Part shown: piece by piece, positions 53,373-62,139 of the stretch
Layout: the number at the start of each line of letters is the position of its first letter
Numbering within the stretch: position 1 is the first letter of the stretch
DNA from: Bradyrhizobium diazoefficiens
GTDB taxonomy: Bacteria > Pseudomonadota > Alphaproteobacteria > Rhizobiales > Xanthobacteraceae
Length of the DNA stretch: 64,000 bases
Assembly (NCBI RefSeq): GCF_018129965.1
Contig: NZ_JAFCKW010000020.1
Coordinates: 31,798-95,797 of the forward strand
Direction: 5' to 3'
The notes under the pieces: generated by a model
Told to the model about the DNA's origin: nothing
What the model saw: only the letters and a program-made list of their open reading frames with translations
The model's database searches: none
Translations under genes and position numbers: made by a program

Positions 53373-55236
53373 GCGCGTGAAGCCCTCCGAGGTAAGCGTC
53401 CTGAACCTGCTGATTGCTGCGGATCTCGTCCGCTGTGCCGTCGGCGAGCAGGCGGCCTTCGTAGAGGACCGTGATGCGCTCGGCGAGGCCGAAGATCGCG
53501 TCGAGATCGTGCTCGACGATCACGATGGTGCAGGTCCGGGCGATGTCGCGGATCAGCGCGCAGGTCGCGGCGCGTTCCGACGGGCTCATGCCGGCGAGCG
53601 GCTCGTCGAGCAGCAGCACCTTCGGGCTCGTCGCAAGCGCCATGCCGATCTCGAGCCGCCGCTTTTCGCCATAGGCGAGGATGTGGGCCGGCGTGTCGGC
53701 GCGCCTGGCAAGGTTGAGCAGCGCCATGATCGCGTCGATCTGCGCCTCCACCTCGACCAGGCTGTCGGCCGTTCGCAGCAGGTCGATCCGCAGCGGTCCG
53801 CGGCACCGCGCCAGGGCGGCGATGCGCAAGTTCTTCCGGACCGAGAGATTTGGAAACAACTGGTTCAACTGGTTGGACTTGGCGATGCCGAACTGCGCGG
53901 TCCGGCTGACGCCGTGGCCGGTCACTTGCGATCCGAACAACAGCACATGACCCGAGGTCGGGCTGACCTCGTCCAGCAGCATCTTGAACAACGTGCTCTT
54001 GCCGGCGCCGTTCGGACCGATCACGGCGTGAATGGTGCCGGCACGGACCTTGAACGAAACGCCATCGACCGCTTTCAGCCCGCCATAGTGCCGCGCCAGC
54101 GCGCACGCTTCCAGGGCGATGTCGCTGTCGGCGGTGGCGGGTGACGGCAAGGGCAGGGTGGTGTCGCGTTGCTTGCGCGATGAGGCTTCCATGGCGCCGC
54201 GCCCGGCCTCGATCGTCTCGGTCACGGCCTCCGCGGCCTGGCGTGCGGACAGGGTCCGGCGCTCGGTCCACCAATGGATGATCTCGCCGCAGATGCCGCG
54301 GCGCAGGGCCACGACCAGCACGATGAAGGCGATGCCAAGCACGAGCTTCCAGAGCGTGGACAGGCCGGGAATGAGCTGGAGATTGTCGCGCAGCCAGAGC
54401 CAGACGGCCGCGCCGACCAGCGGGCCGATCAGGGTGTTGGCGCCGCCAACGATGGTCTGAACCACGAGCTGGCCGGATGTTTCCAGCGCGAACGCGTCGG
54501 GCGGCATGTAGCTCTGGAACGAGCCCAGCAGGCCGCCGGCGAGGCCCGCATAGAGTGCGGCGATGACGAAAGCCGTCAGCTTGTAGGCCGGCACGTTGTG
54601 GCCGAGCATCGCGACGCGCGCGGTGTTCTCCTTGATCGCGAGCAGGATCGCGCCCACGGGGGAGCAGACGATGCGGCGCGCCAGCACGTAGCCACCGAAG
54701 AAGATCACCGCGAACAGCACATACATCGGCAGGCCGGCGCCGACGCGGATGGCGTGTTCGCCGAAGCCGAGCATGGGCACCGGCACCCCGGGAATGCCGT
54801 TCTCGCCGCCCGTGTAGTGCGACAGCGGCGAGTTCTCGATGAAATAGGCCATCTGGCCAAAAGCCAGTGTGATCATCGTGAAGTAGATGCCGATGCGGCG
54901 AACCGCGAGCCAGCCGACGATGAGTCCGAACGCGCCGGCGGAAATCGTGCCGGCGGCGAGCGCCAGCCACACGCTCGTCAGCGTCCCCGACACCAGCAGA
55001 TACGCTGTGACGAAGCCGCCGGCGCCGTAGAATGCGGCCTGACCGAACGACAGCAGGCCGGCAAGCCCGAACAGGATGTCGAAACCGAGCCCGATCAGAC
55101 CCCAGTTCAGCACCCGCGTCAGCAGGTCGATCGAAAAGCCGAGATGCGGCAGCACGACAGGCGCCGCAATCAGCGTGAGGAGGATCGCGAGCTCCGGAGT
55201 GTGGCTCCGCAGCCCGCCCGATCGCGCGATGCTCAT
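53359..55236 (-). CDS. Fused ABC permease-ATPase (LivM-LivG)
   Basis: This single 625-aa polypeptide combines a LivM-type permease (about 1-320: FDILFGLAGLLSFGQAAFYGAGG, VRRIGIYFTMITLAFGQM, AIKENTARVAMLGHN) and a LivG-type ATPase (about 370-620: Walker A GPNGAGKSTLFKMLLDE, FPNLSVRKNLRIAAL, LAYGEKRRLEIGMAL signature variant, Walker B LLLDEPLAGM, VEHDLDAIFGLAERI). The linker is Glu/Arg-rich. I chose the ATG at 55236, overlapping the livH stop (ATGA). The longer upstream frame is shadow. Fusion is known in this family but unlike the separate urtC/urtD here. Confidence 0.92.
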   Translation of the reverse strand: MSIARSGGLRSHTPELAILLTLIAAPVVLPHLGFSIDLLTRVLNWGLIGLGFDILFGLAGLLSFGQAAFYGAGGFVTAYLLVSGTLTSVWLALAAGTISAGAFGLIVGWLAVRRIGIYFTMITLAFGQMAYFIENSPLSHYTGGENGIPGVPVPMLGFGEHAIRVGAGLPMYVLFAVIFFGGYVLARRIVCSPVGAILLAIKENTARVAMLGHNVPAYKLTAFVIAALYAGLAGGLLGSFQSYMPPDAFALETSGQLVVQTIVGGANTLIGPLVGAAVWLWLRDNLQLIPGLSTLWKLVLGIAFIVLVVALRRGICGEIIHWWTERRTLSARQAAEAVTETIEAGRGAMEASSRKQRDTTLPLPSPATADSDIALEACALARHYGGLKAVDGVSFKVRAGTIHAVIGPNGAGKSTLFKMLLDEVSPTSGHVLLFGSQVTGHGVSRTAQFGIAKSNQLNQLFPNLSVRKNLRIAALARCRGPLRIDLLRTADSLVEVEAQIDAIMALLNLARRADTPAHILAYGEKRRLEIGMALATSPKVLLLDEPLAGMSPSERAATCALIRDIARTCTIVIVEHDLDAIFGLAERITVLYEGRLLADGTADEIRSNQQVQDAYLGGLHAHEPA

Positions 55237-56108
55237 ACCCGTCCTTCCGAGCCGAACAGGCCCTGCGGGCGCAGCACCAGCAGCAGTGCCATCAGCGCGT
55301 AAAGCATCACCTCCGAATAGGAGGAGTTGAACGCGCTGGTGAGGCTGACGATCTCGCCGGCGATCAGCCCGCCGACCACGGCGCCCGGGAACGAGCCGAG
55401 GCCGCCGAGGACGATCACGACGAAGGACTGCGCCATGAAGTTCGCGCCCATGTCCGGCGTCACCGCGACGACCGGCGCGTACAGCATGCCGGCGAGGCCG
55501 ACCGCGACGACGCCGATCGCGAACACCAGCAGGAAGGTGCGCCGCAGATTGATGCCGAGAATGCCGACCATGCCGGGGTTCTCGATCCCGGCGCGGACCA
55601 CGAGACCCATCGAGGTGCGGTAGAGCACCAGATAGAGGCCAACCAGCAGCGTTGCGATGATGGCGATGAGCTGAAGGCGGTAGGTCGGATAGATCAGGAA
55701 GCCGAGCTGGGTCGCGCCCTGTCCCCATGACGGCGTCGGCACGCGCTGCGCGTTGCCGCCGAATACGGCGCGCACGCACTCCACGAGCACGATGCCGATG
55801 CCGTAGGTGACCAGGATCTGGTCCTCATGCGGCCGGCCGTAGAAAAAGCGGATGATCAGGCGCTCCAGCAGAAAGCCGAGCACCAGCATGAAACCGCAGC
55901 CGACCGCGATCGCGAGCAGGAACGACTGGGTGTATTGCAGCATGACGAAGGCGGCATAGGCGCCCACGGCAAACAGCGCGCCGTGGGCGAAATTCAGCAC
56001 GCCGAGCGTGCCCAGGATGATGGTGAGGCCGCTGCTGACCAGCGCCAGCAGCGAACCGAGGGCGAGGCCATTGAAGGCCTGTGAGGCGAGGGCGGGCCAG
56101 CTCGGCAT
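55233..56108 (-). CDS. livH: Branched-chain amino acid-type ABC permease (LivH)
   Basis: This is the first permease of the importer, 291 aa. It has hydrophobic helices with the LivH motif ILGTLGVLNFAHGALFAVGAY and later FVVIVLGGLGSFPGAVVGGLI. It ends by overlapping the fused gene start and lies 9 bases after the binding-protein stop. The set binding protein-LivH-LivMG-LivF is complete for an ABC importer. Confidence 0.94.
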   Translation of the reverse strand: MPSWPALASQAFNGLALGSLLALVSSGLTIILGTLGVLNFAHGALFAVGAYAAFVMLQYTQSFLLAIAVGCGFMLVLGFLLERLIIRFFYGRPHEDQILVTYGIGIVLVECVRAVFGGNAQRVPTPSWGQGATQLGFLIYPTYRLQLIAIIATLLVGLYLVLYRTSMGLVVRAGIENPGMVGILGINLRRTFLLVFAIGVVAVGLAGMLYAPVVAVTPDMGANFMAQSFVVIVLGGLGSFPGAVVGGLIAGEIVSLTSAFNSSYSEVMLYALMALLLVLRPQGLFGSEGRV

Positions 56109-56117
56109 CCGGGCGGC

Positions 56118-57434
56118 TCAGCTATACGGGCCGAGCTTGCAGCCGAACAGGCCCGGCGGATTCATCACGCTCTCGCCTTCTGCGACGTCGACGATCTCGT
56201 AATAATCCTCGGGTCCCTTCATCTCTGCCGGCGCCTTGCCGCGCAGGATCGGGATCGGACGCACCATCTGGTGATCCTCGGCGCGGAAATAGACCTTGCC
56301 GATGGTGGTCTCGTAGGGCTGCTCTTTCGAGGCCTCCATCGCCTTGATGACCTCGACCGGATTGAAGCTCTTCACCCGCTCGACCGTCAGCGCCCAGAGA
56401 TAGGTCTGCATGTAGCCGATATGGGCGCCCCAGCGCGGGTGATATTTGTTCTTCGCGACGAAGGCGTCGACGAAGGCCTTCGCGAGCGGATAGCGATCCG
56501 ACAGCGTCCACCAGAAGTCGCAGCTGCCATAGACGCCCTGCATGATTTCCGCGCCGAGCTCCTTGTCCTGGAACGAGGACAGGTTCGGCACCACCAGTTT
56601 CATCTTCTTGAGCACGCCGAACTGCTCGGCCTGCTTGGTGGAGGCGACGGCGTCGGCACCGAAGGCGATGTTGACGAATACGTCGGCGCCGCTGTTGGCG
56701 ATGTTGAGCAGGGCCGAGGAATAGTCGGTGGTACCGAGCGGAACCACTTCCTTGGCGACCTGCTGCCAGCCCTGCTCCTTCGAGAACTTCGCGAAGCTGT
56801 CATAGACCGTGTGGCCGTAGGTGTAGTCGGGCACCAGAAAGGCGGTCTTCATGTTCTTGCCGAGCGCCTTGGCGACGACGGGCGCGAGCGCCTTCGCGGC
56901 CATGTAGGCGTTCTGCTGCGAGCGGAAGCCGTAGCGCTGGCAGTTCTTGCCGGTGATGTCGTTGGAGCCGGCGATACCGACCATGTAGAGCACTTTTTCG
57001 CGCGAGCCCAGTTCCTCCAACGCGATCGCGCTGGCGCTCGACACCGAGCCTGCCAGCATAATCGCCTTGTCGCGCTGGATGAACTGCGTGGCGCTCTGCA
57101 CATCGAGATTGGGTTTGCCCTCGGTGTCGGACACCTTGTAGCGGATCTGGCGGCCGAGCACGCCCTTGCCCTGCAGGCCCCATGCCTTTGCAGATTCGCT
57201 GCCTGCGTTGATCTCTGAAATGGCGAGTTCGTAACCGAGCTTGAGATCGCCGCCGTCGCCGGAGAAAACGCCGGTGAGCGGAATGGTCAGACCGACGAAG
57301 ACCGAGTCCGCGGTGACGCCGTCCGGAAAAGTACCGATGCTGGCTGGCGTCTGCGCCCAGGCGGTACCTGGAAGCACGAGACCGGCCGCGGCGCCGGCGC
57401 TTCCGAGCAGAATCTGACGACGGTCAAGCTTCAT
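56118..57434 (-). CDS. ABC transporter substrate-binding protein (LivK-like)
   Basis: This type I periplasmic binding protein has a signal peptide with twin Arg (DRRQILLGSAGAAAG) ending near AWAQTP, and the fold starts VFVGLTIPLTGVFSGDGGD. The ligand stretches include AIMLAGSVSSASAIALEELG, NDITGKNCQRYGFRS and VPDYTYGHTVYD. Length is 438 aa. Ligand unknown; the neighbour nitrilase suggests a nitrile, amide or related nitrogen compound. It lies between the nitrilase gene (gap 66 bases) and livH. Confidence 0.9.
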   Translation of the reverse strand: MKLDRRQILLGSAGAAAGLVLPGTAWAQTPASIGTFPDGVTADSVFVGLTIPLTGVFSGDGGDLKLGYELAISEINAGSESAKAWGLQGKGVLGRQIRYKVSDTEGKPNLDVQSATQFIQRDKAIMLAGSVSSASAIALEELGSREKVLYMVGIAGSNDITGKNCQRYGFRSQQNAYMAAKALAPVVAKALGKNMKTAFLVPDYTYGHTVYDSFAKFSKEQGWQQVAKEVVPLGTTDYSSALLNIANSGADVFVNIAFGADAVASTKQAEQFGVLKKMKLVVPNLSSFQDKELGAEIMQGVYGSCDFWWTLSDRYPLAKAFVDAFVAKNKYHPRWGAHIGYMQTYLWALTVERVKSFNPVEVIKAMEASKEQPYETTIGKVYFRAEDHQMVRPIPILRGKAPAEMKGPEDYYEIVDVAEGESVMNPPGLFGCKLGPYS

Positions 57435-57500
57435 GACTCACCTTCCATGTTTCATCACCGCCGGATCGGCAGGTGGATTGCGGTTAAATATGGGCCGGGC

Positions 57501-58523
57501 TCACGACCCGGCATCGATATGATCGCTCTCCGCGTCGGGTTGTGATGCCGCGTCTCCGGTGAAGGACACGGGATTGAGCCGGCGCCGGTTGACGCTGAGG
57601 TCGAAAATGTCGAACCGGTTATAATAGCCGACCACGTCGTGAAACTGCTTGGGCTCGACGCAGCGGTTGAGATCGATCTCGGCGTAGAGAATGCCTTCCT
57701 CGTCGCGCAGCGCCTCGCCGATCTGCTCGCCGGTCGGATCGAGAAAAAAGGTCTCCGCGCGCGGTGTCGCGTCGAGCACGGCGGCAGCGGAGGCGTCGCG
57801 CGCCACCAGCATGTCGCGCGCCGCCCTGTCCAGCACACCCGCGGTGACGAGGCCGAACACTTTTGCTTCGAAGCAATGCGCGCTGGCCCGGATCCGGGTC
57901 GCTGCGGCGATATGGTAGTTGCCGCCGCCTGCCGGCCGACGGGTCGGCCAGACCGGCGGCCAGCTCGAGATGTGTAATTGCTCACCCTGTGCCATCAGCG
58001 AATAGCGTGCCAACGGGTTGGTGTTCTCGCCGCAGATCAGCTGCCCGATCTTGCCGAGCCGGGTGTCGACCACGCGCAGGCCCGCACCGTCTCCATTGGC
58101 CCAGATCAGCTTCTCGTAGAAGGTCGGCACCAGCTTGCGATGGTGGTTGATGATTTCGCCGTCCTCGCCGATCAGAAGGTTGGTATTCCAGATGGCGCCG
58201 ACGCTCGCCGGCGACTTCTCGCTGATGCCGATCGAGATCACGATGCCGAGCGAACGCGCTTCATCCCGGATCGCCTTGATCTCGGGGCCGTCGACCAGCA
58301 CCGACTGGTCCGCCATGCGCACGAACAGATCGTGATTGTCGATCGGAGCCCACAGCGCGGCCCAGACCGGGAATGCGGGAATGAAGGTCTCGGAAAAGGC
58401 CACGATTTCCGCGCCCGCGGCGGCTGCCTCCCGGATGAGCGAGATTGCCTTTTTTGTGGTCGCCGAACGGTCGAGAAATACCGGCGCGGCATGCACCGCG
58501 GCGGCCTTGAAGCGGGGAAGCAT
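57501..58523 (-). CDS. Nitrilase (carbon-nitrogen hydrolase family)
   Basis: It hydrolyses a nitrile to carboxylic acid and ammonia or a related cyanide compound. The catalytic triad is Glu45 (AFSETFIPAFPVWAAL), Lys130 (HHRKLVPTFYEKL) and Cys164 (LICGENTNPLARYSLMAQG). The HISSWPPVWPT stretch is characteristic of nitrilases (branch 1), so amidase use is less likely. It is 340 aa and starts at the ATG at 58523. It is transcribed away from the LysR gene at 58660, with the ABC importer genes downstream on the same strand. Confidence 0.9.
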   Translation of the reverse strand: MLPRFKAAAVHAAPVFLDRSATTKKAISLIREAAAAGAEIVAFSETFIPAFPVWAALWAPIDNHDLFVRMADQSVLVDGPEIKAIRDEARSLGIVISIGISEKSPASVGAIWNTNLLIGEDGEIINHHRKLVPTFYEKLIWANGDGAGLRVVDTRLGKIGQLICGENTNPLARYSLMAQGEQLHISSWPPVWPTRRPAGGGNYHIAAATRIRASAHCFEAKVFGLVTAGVLDRAARDMLVARDASAAAVLDATPRAETFFLDPTGEQIGEALRDEEGILYAEIDLNRCVEPKQFHDVVGYYNRFDIFDLSVNRRRLNPVSFTGDAASQPDAESDHIDAGS

Positions 58524-58576
58524 GACTTTGTCCTTGGTTCAGGACAGGCTAATGGGGCTCCCAACACCCCGATACA

Positions 58577-58614
58577 GACAATCCTGCAAGACGGCTTGCG
58601 GAGGGCGACAATCC
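58577..58614. promoter_or_regulatory. Candidate LysR operator between nitrilase and LysR gene
   Basis: A perfect 5-bp inverted repeat, GCAAG-ACGG-CTTGC (58586-58599), is flanked by two direct copies of GACAATCC starting at 58577 and 58607, 30 bases (about three turns) apart. The 136-base divergent gap is the expected place for a LysR site. The match to T-N11-A is loose. Confidence 0.45.
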
Positions 58615-58659
58615 GTCCCACCGCGCGGTCGCTGGCATAGCCCTTGCTGTTTGGGAGGT

Positions 58660-59634
58660 ATGCAGGAGTTCAATTCGCTCGACTGGGACGACCTCAAGAC
58701 GTTCCTTCACGTGGCGCGCGGCGGGAGCCTTGCCAGCGCGGCCAAGCGGCTTCGGGTCGACCAGTCCACCATCAGCCGCCGGATCGCACATCTGGAGTGC
58801 ACGCTGGGCGCGACCTTGTTCGATCGTTCGCCGCAGGGATTGCGTGTCAACGAGGCCGGCGAGCGCCTGCTCTGTCATGCCGAGCGGATCGAGAGCGCCG
58901 TCATCGCGATGCATCAGGACGTGCAGCGCGGCGGTAGCCGAATGGCCGGCCGGGTCAGGCTCGCGACGATGGAGGGCATCGCCTCGCTCTATCTCGCATT
59001 TCGGTTCGCGCCGCTGCGACAGCGCTATCCTGATCTGACCGTCGAACTCCTGACATCGCCGCAGGCGGTCTCGGTGAATCGGCGCGAGGCCGATCTGTTC
59101 CTCAGCTTCTTCCGTCCGCCGGGGCAGGGCATGGTCTCCGAGCGGCTCGGCAGCTTTCAGCTCGGCCTCTATGCCTCCGGGGATTATCTGGCACGCGAAG
59201 GCATGCCGGAGCGGCCGGCGGATCTCGCCCGGCACAGATTCGTCACCTATATCGACGATCTCATCCAGCTCGATTCGGTGCGCTGGCTCGACGACATCAT
59301 CCGCAATCCGCCGGTGAGCTTCCACTCCAACAGCATGATCGCGCAGATGAACGCCGCGGCCGGTGGCATCGGCCTCGTGCTGCTGCCAAGTTTCGCCGTT
59401 GCCGGCCGTGCCGATCTCATTCCGGTGCTGCACGACGAGTTGTCGACGTCGCGTGACGTCTGGATCAACGTCCACAGCGATCTTCAGTTCGTGCCGCGCA
59501 TCCGCGCCGTCTCGAGCTTCCTCAAGGCGGTGTTCAAGTCCGATCCGCTGATGCAGGCTGATACGTCCGGCCGCAAGATGCTCGACGCGCTGCTGGTCGG
59601 AGATGCGGGAACTGTGGCCTTTCAGAACGGCTAA
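58660..59634 (+). CDS. LysR-family transcriptional regulator
   Basis: This DNA-binding activator or repressor is 324 aa. The HTH LASAAKRLRVDQSTISRRIAH is at about residues 22-45, followed by the LysR substrate domain (about 95-300: MAGRVRLATMEGIASLYLAFR). I chose the ATG at 58660, giving MQEFNSLDWDDL. GGGAGG ends only one base before it, so a TTG at 58651 is possible. The gene diverges from the nitrilase, so control of nitrilase and importer is likely. Confidence 0.88.
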   Translation: MQEFNSLDWDDLKTFLHVARGGSLASAAKRLRVDQSTISRRIAHLECTLGATLFDRSPQGLRVNEAGERLLCHAERIESAVIAMHQDVQRGGSRMAGRVRLATMEGIASLYLAFRFAPLRQRYPDLTVELLTSPQAVSVNRREADLFLSFFRPPGQGMVSERLGSFQLGLYASGDYLAREGMPERPADLARHRFVTYIDDLIQLDSVRWLDDIIRNPPVSFHSNSMIAQMNAAAGGIGLVLLPSFAVAGRADLIPVLHDELSTSRDVWINVHSDLQFVPRIRAVSSFLKAVFKSDPLMQADTSGRKMLDALLVGDAGTVAFQNG

Positions 59635-59643
59635 AGCGGTTCG

Positions 59644-61011
59644 TCAGCCTGTGCGCTTGCCGAACGCCAGCACGTGCAGGCCGAGCCGCTGGCGCACGAT
59701 CCAGAACAGCAGCACCGTCTCGAAGCTGAGCGAGATCGAGGTCGCTGCCGCGGCGCCATGGCCGCCGTAGCGCGGCACCAGCGCGATGCAGAGCACAAGA
59801 TTCATCACGAAGGCCAGCGCGTAGGCCAGCGCGCAGATCTTCTGCTGGCCGAGCATGTTGAGCAGTCGCTCCACGGGGCCGATCGCGGCGCGCACCACGA
59901 GGCCGATCGCCGCGACGAACATGATGTTGTAGCCGATCGTGAATTGCGGTCCGAACAGCCAGAGCAGCGGCTTGCCGAGCGCGAGCAGCACGATGGTCGC
60001 CGCCAGCGAAGGCCAGAACGTCCAGTTGATGGCGTGCGCGACATAGGCCGACAGGCGCGCCTTGTCGCCGAGAGCATTGTATTCGGCGAAGCGATGCGCC
60101 GTCGTCGCCGACATCGCGTAGTGGATGAATGAGACCAGCGCCAGCGTCTTCACCACCGCGAAGTAGACGCCGACCTCGTCGGAGGGGCGGAACTGCTGCA
60201 GCACCAGCACGTCGGTGTAGGACAGCAGCAGGTAGAAGCTCTCGACCAGCAGGATCGGCAGCGACACGGCGAGCCAGCCGCTGACGTCGTAGGCCTTCGG
60301 GCCCGGCTCGATGTGACCGGCGAGCTTGCGGTTCAGCACCACCATCTGCCCGGTCATCGCGATCCAGACCGCGCCGGCGCTGGCGGCCATCGCGGCGATC
60401 GCGCCGATGTGGTAGCCGAGCAGGAAGGCGCAGGCAGTGATGCCGATGATCAGCGCCTGCCGGATGATGAATTGTGGCATCAATCCGAGCTGCATCCAGT
60501 CGTGCGAGCGCGCGATGCCGTCCTGGGTGTTGGCGACCACGAAGGCCGGCAGCGTCATGCAGCCGATATAGAGCGGCAGCAGCTCGGACGGATCGAGCCA
60601 GGGCGACGCCAGCCTGACGATGCCGGCAAGTCCGAGCGATACCAGTGCCGAGGCGCCGAAGGTGAGCCACCGGCTGCCGGAGAGGAAGCCGCGCAGCAGC
60701 GCATGCGCGCCGCCGGTGCGGTACTCCGGAATGATTTTTTGCGCGGACGCCGAGATGCCGAAATCCAGCATGCTGCCGAGCAGCAGCACCCAGGTCCAGA
60801 CATAGACGTAGATGCCGTAGTCCGACGTGCCCATCCAGCGCGCCAGCAGCACTTGCGAGACATAGGCAAGGCCGGCGCTGATGACGCGGATGATGAAGAT
60901 GGTGCCGGCCAGCCTCCGCGTCAGCGACGCCTCGCTCGATCCGCCGGTCAACTTCGCGCGCAGCCGTGCAATCAGCCCGGCCGGTGCGGTCGTTGCGGGT
61001 TCTGCATCCAT
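59644..61011 (-). CDS. Oligosaccharide flippase family membrane protein
   Basis: This is a polysaccharide flippase (Wzx-like, MATE/MVF superfamily) of about 455 aa. Twelve or more helices are present, beginning RRLAGTIFIIRVISAGLAYVS, with WMGTSDYGIYVYVWTWVLLL as the entry motif and LLVESFYLLLSYTDVLVLQQF as the central motif typical of the family. It probably moves lipid-linked saccharide across the inner membrane. I chose the ATG at 61011. GTG 61014 and TTG 61020 are possible. No glycosyltransferase is adjacent, so the substrate is unknown. Confidence 0.88.
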   Translation of the reverse strand: MDAEPATTAPAGLIARLRAKLTGGSSEASLTRRLAGTIFIIRVISAGLAYVSQVLLARWMGTSDYGIYVYVWTWVLLLGSMLDFGISASAQKIIPEYRTGGAHALLRGFLSGSRWLTFGASALVSLGLAGIVRLASPWLDPSELLPLYIGCMTLPAFVVANTQDGIARSHDWMQLGLMPQFIIRQALIIGITACAFLLGYHIGAIAAMAASAGAVWIAMTGQMVVLNRKLAGHIEPGPKAYDVSGWLAVSLPILLVESFYLLLSYTDVLVLQQFRPSDEVGVYFAVVKTLALVSFIHYAMSATTAHRFAEYNALGDKARLSAYVAHAINWTFWPSLAATIVLLALGKPLLWLFGPQFTIGYNIMFVAAIGLVVRAAIGPVERLLNMLGQQKICALAYALAFVMNLVLCIALVPRYGGHGAAAATSISLSFETVLLFWIVRQRLGLHVLAFGKRTG

Positions 61012-61154
61012 CACGGCCAATTCGAAAATCCCCGGGGCGTCCAGCCTGCTGCGGCGGGCCTGATGCGTTAGCTTCGGAAATTAGCAACCATTCGTTAAGA
61101 TTCGGTTGGGTGGAGGGGACTCACCCGAACGACGGTCTGGCCTTTGCGGGAGGT

Positions 61155-61997
61155 TCACGGCAGGTTCGTATTGAACTCGTACGATTTCTCGGGGCCGACC
61201 AGCGTGAACTTCAGTGCTGCGCCGTCAGGCTTGGCGCCCGGCGGCAATCCATCGAGCTCGAAGGAAAACCGCTTTACGCCCGGCGGGCTGTCTTTGACCG
61301 GCTCCGGAATCGGCAGCGACCAGTCCAGTGTCGGACCTTCCACGTACAAATTGATGGTCTGCGCGTCGGCCGGTGCCACCACATCGACCAGCACATATTT
61401 GGTGCCGTCGCGCTTGACGTCGCGGATGGTCAGCGGATTGGGGTCCCCGATCGTGGCAGGCTTCGGCACGGTGTCGAGCGCTGCGCGTAAATTGGCGTCC
61501 TCGGTGGAGGCAACGCTGTTGAAGCCGAGCTCGGCACTGGCTTCGACCGGGATGCAGAGTTTCTCACAGACCGCGTAGTTGATCTCGGCGCGCAGCGTTA
61601 CCGGCTTGTCGGCGGCCTTGGCGACGATGCGCAGTGGCAGCACGATCTGGTCGTGATAGCCGATCGAATGGCCGCCCGCGCCATCGTCGAATTTCAGCGG
61701 CGCCGGCCACATCACGGTCACGGCTTCGACATTGTCCGACTTCGAGAAGTCGAAGCGCGGCGGAACGCCGGAATCACCGGGCGTGCGCCAGTAGGTCTTC
61801 CAGCCGGGCTGGAGCTGAAAGGCGATACCGCCGAGCAGAACGGCGCCGCTGCGCGATCCCGCCAGTAGCCGCACCGCGGAATGTCCATCGCGTTGCCACG
61901 GCGAGGCGTCGTCGGCACGGGCTGCCATCGCCAGCGACGAAGCAAGCAAGATTGTCGCGATGCCGATCGCCGCATCCCTGGGAACTGTTGTCAGCAT
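61155..61997 (-). CDS. DsbD-alpha-like periplasmic domain protein
   Basis: This 280-aa exported protein has a signal peptide (ATILLASSLAMAARAD) followed by a domain like the N-terminal (alpha) part of DsbD: FQLQPGWKTYWRTPGDSGVPP, FDFSKSDNVEAVTVMWPAP, and INYAVCEKLCIPVEA with a CEKLC pair. It has no membrane helices or thioredoxin domain, so it is not a full DsbD. It may be a thiol-transfer partner or a metal-binding protein. It lies divergent from YqgE, 142 bases away. Confidence 0.85.
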   Translation of the reverse strand: MLTTVPRDAAIGIATILLASSLAMAARADDASPWQRDGHSAVRLLAGSRSGAVLLGGIAFQLQPGWKTYWRTPGDSGVPPRFDFSKSDNVEAVTVMWPAPLKFDDGAGGHSIGYHDQIVLPLRIVAKAADKPVTLRAEINYAVCEKLCIPVEASAELGFNSVASTEDANLRAALDTVPKPATIGDPNPLTIRDVKRDGTKYVLVDVVAPADAQTINLYVEGPTLDWSLPIPEPVKDSPPGVKRFSFELDGLPPGAKPDGAALKFTLVGPEKSYEFNTNLP

Positions 61998-62139
61998 AGT
62001 ACGTCTTTACAGGGGCGCCACGGTGCAAACCATTGAAATGCTTGTGATGGATGCATGTGATTCATGCCTGCGCAAGCCTTGATTTGACAGCAGGCCAGCC
62101 CGACATCAGGATAGGCATTGAAACCGGAGTGCTTCACCG

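Noticed and set aside
58541..58556. GG-N10-GC before the nitrilase as a sigma-54 promoter
   Set aside because: The spacing fits, but the flanking bases do not match TGGCAC or TTGC, so chance is likely.
59534..61087. 517-aa minus-strand frame overlapping the flippase
   Set aside because: It is another frame of the same strand with Arg-rich composition. The real frame has many membrane helices.
61090..61115. CtrA-like box upstream of the flippase
   Set aside because: TTAA-N7-TTGG has two mismatches in one half-site, and a nearby TTAG has the wrong spacing.
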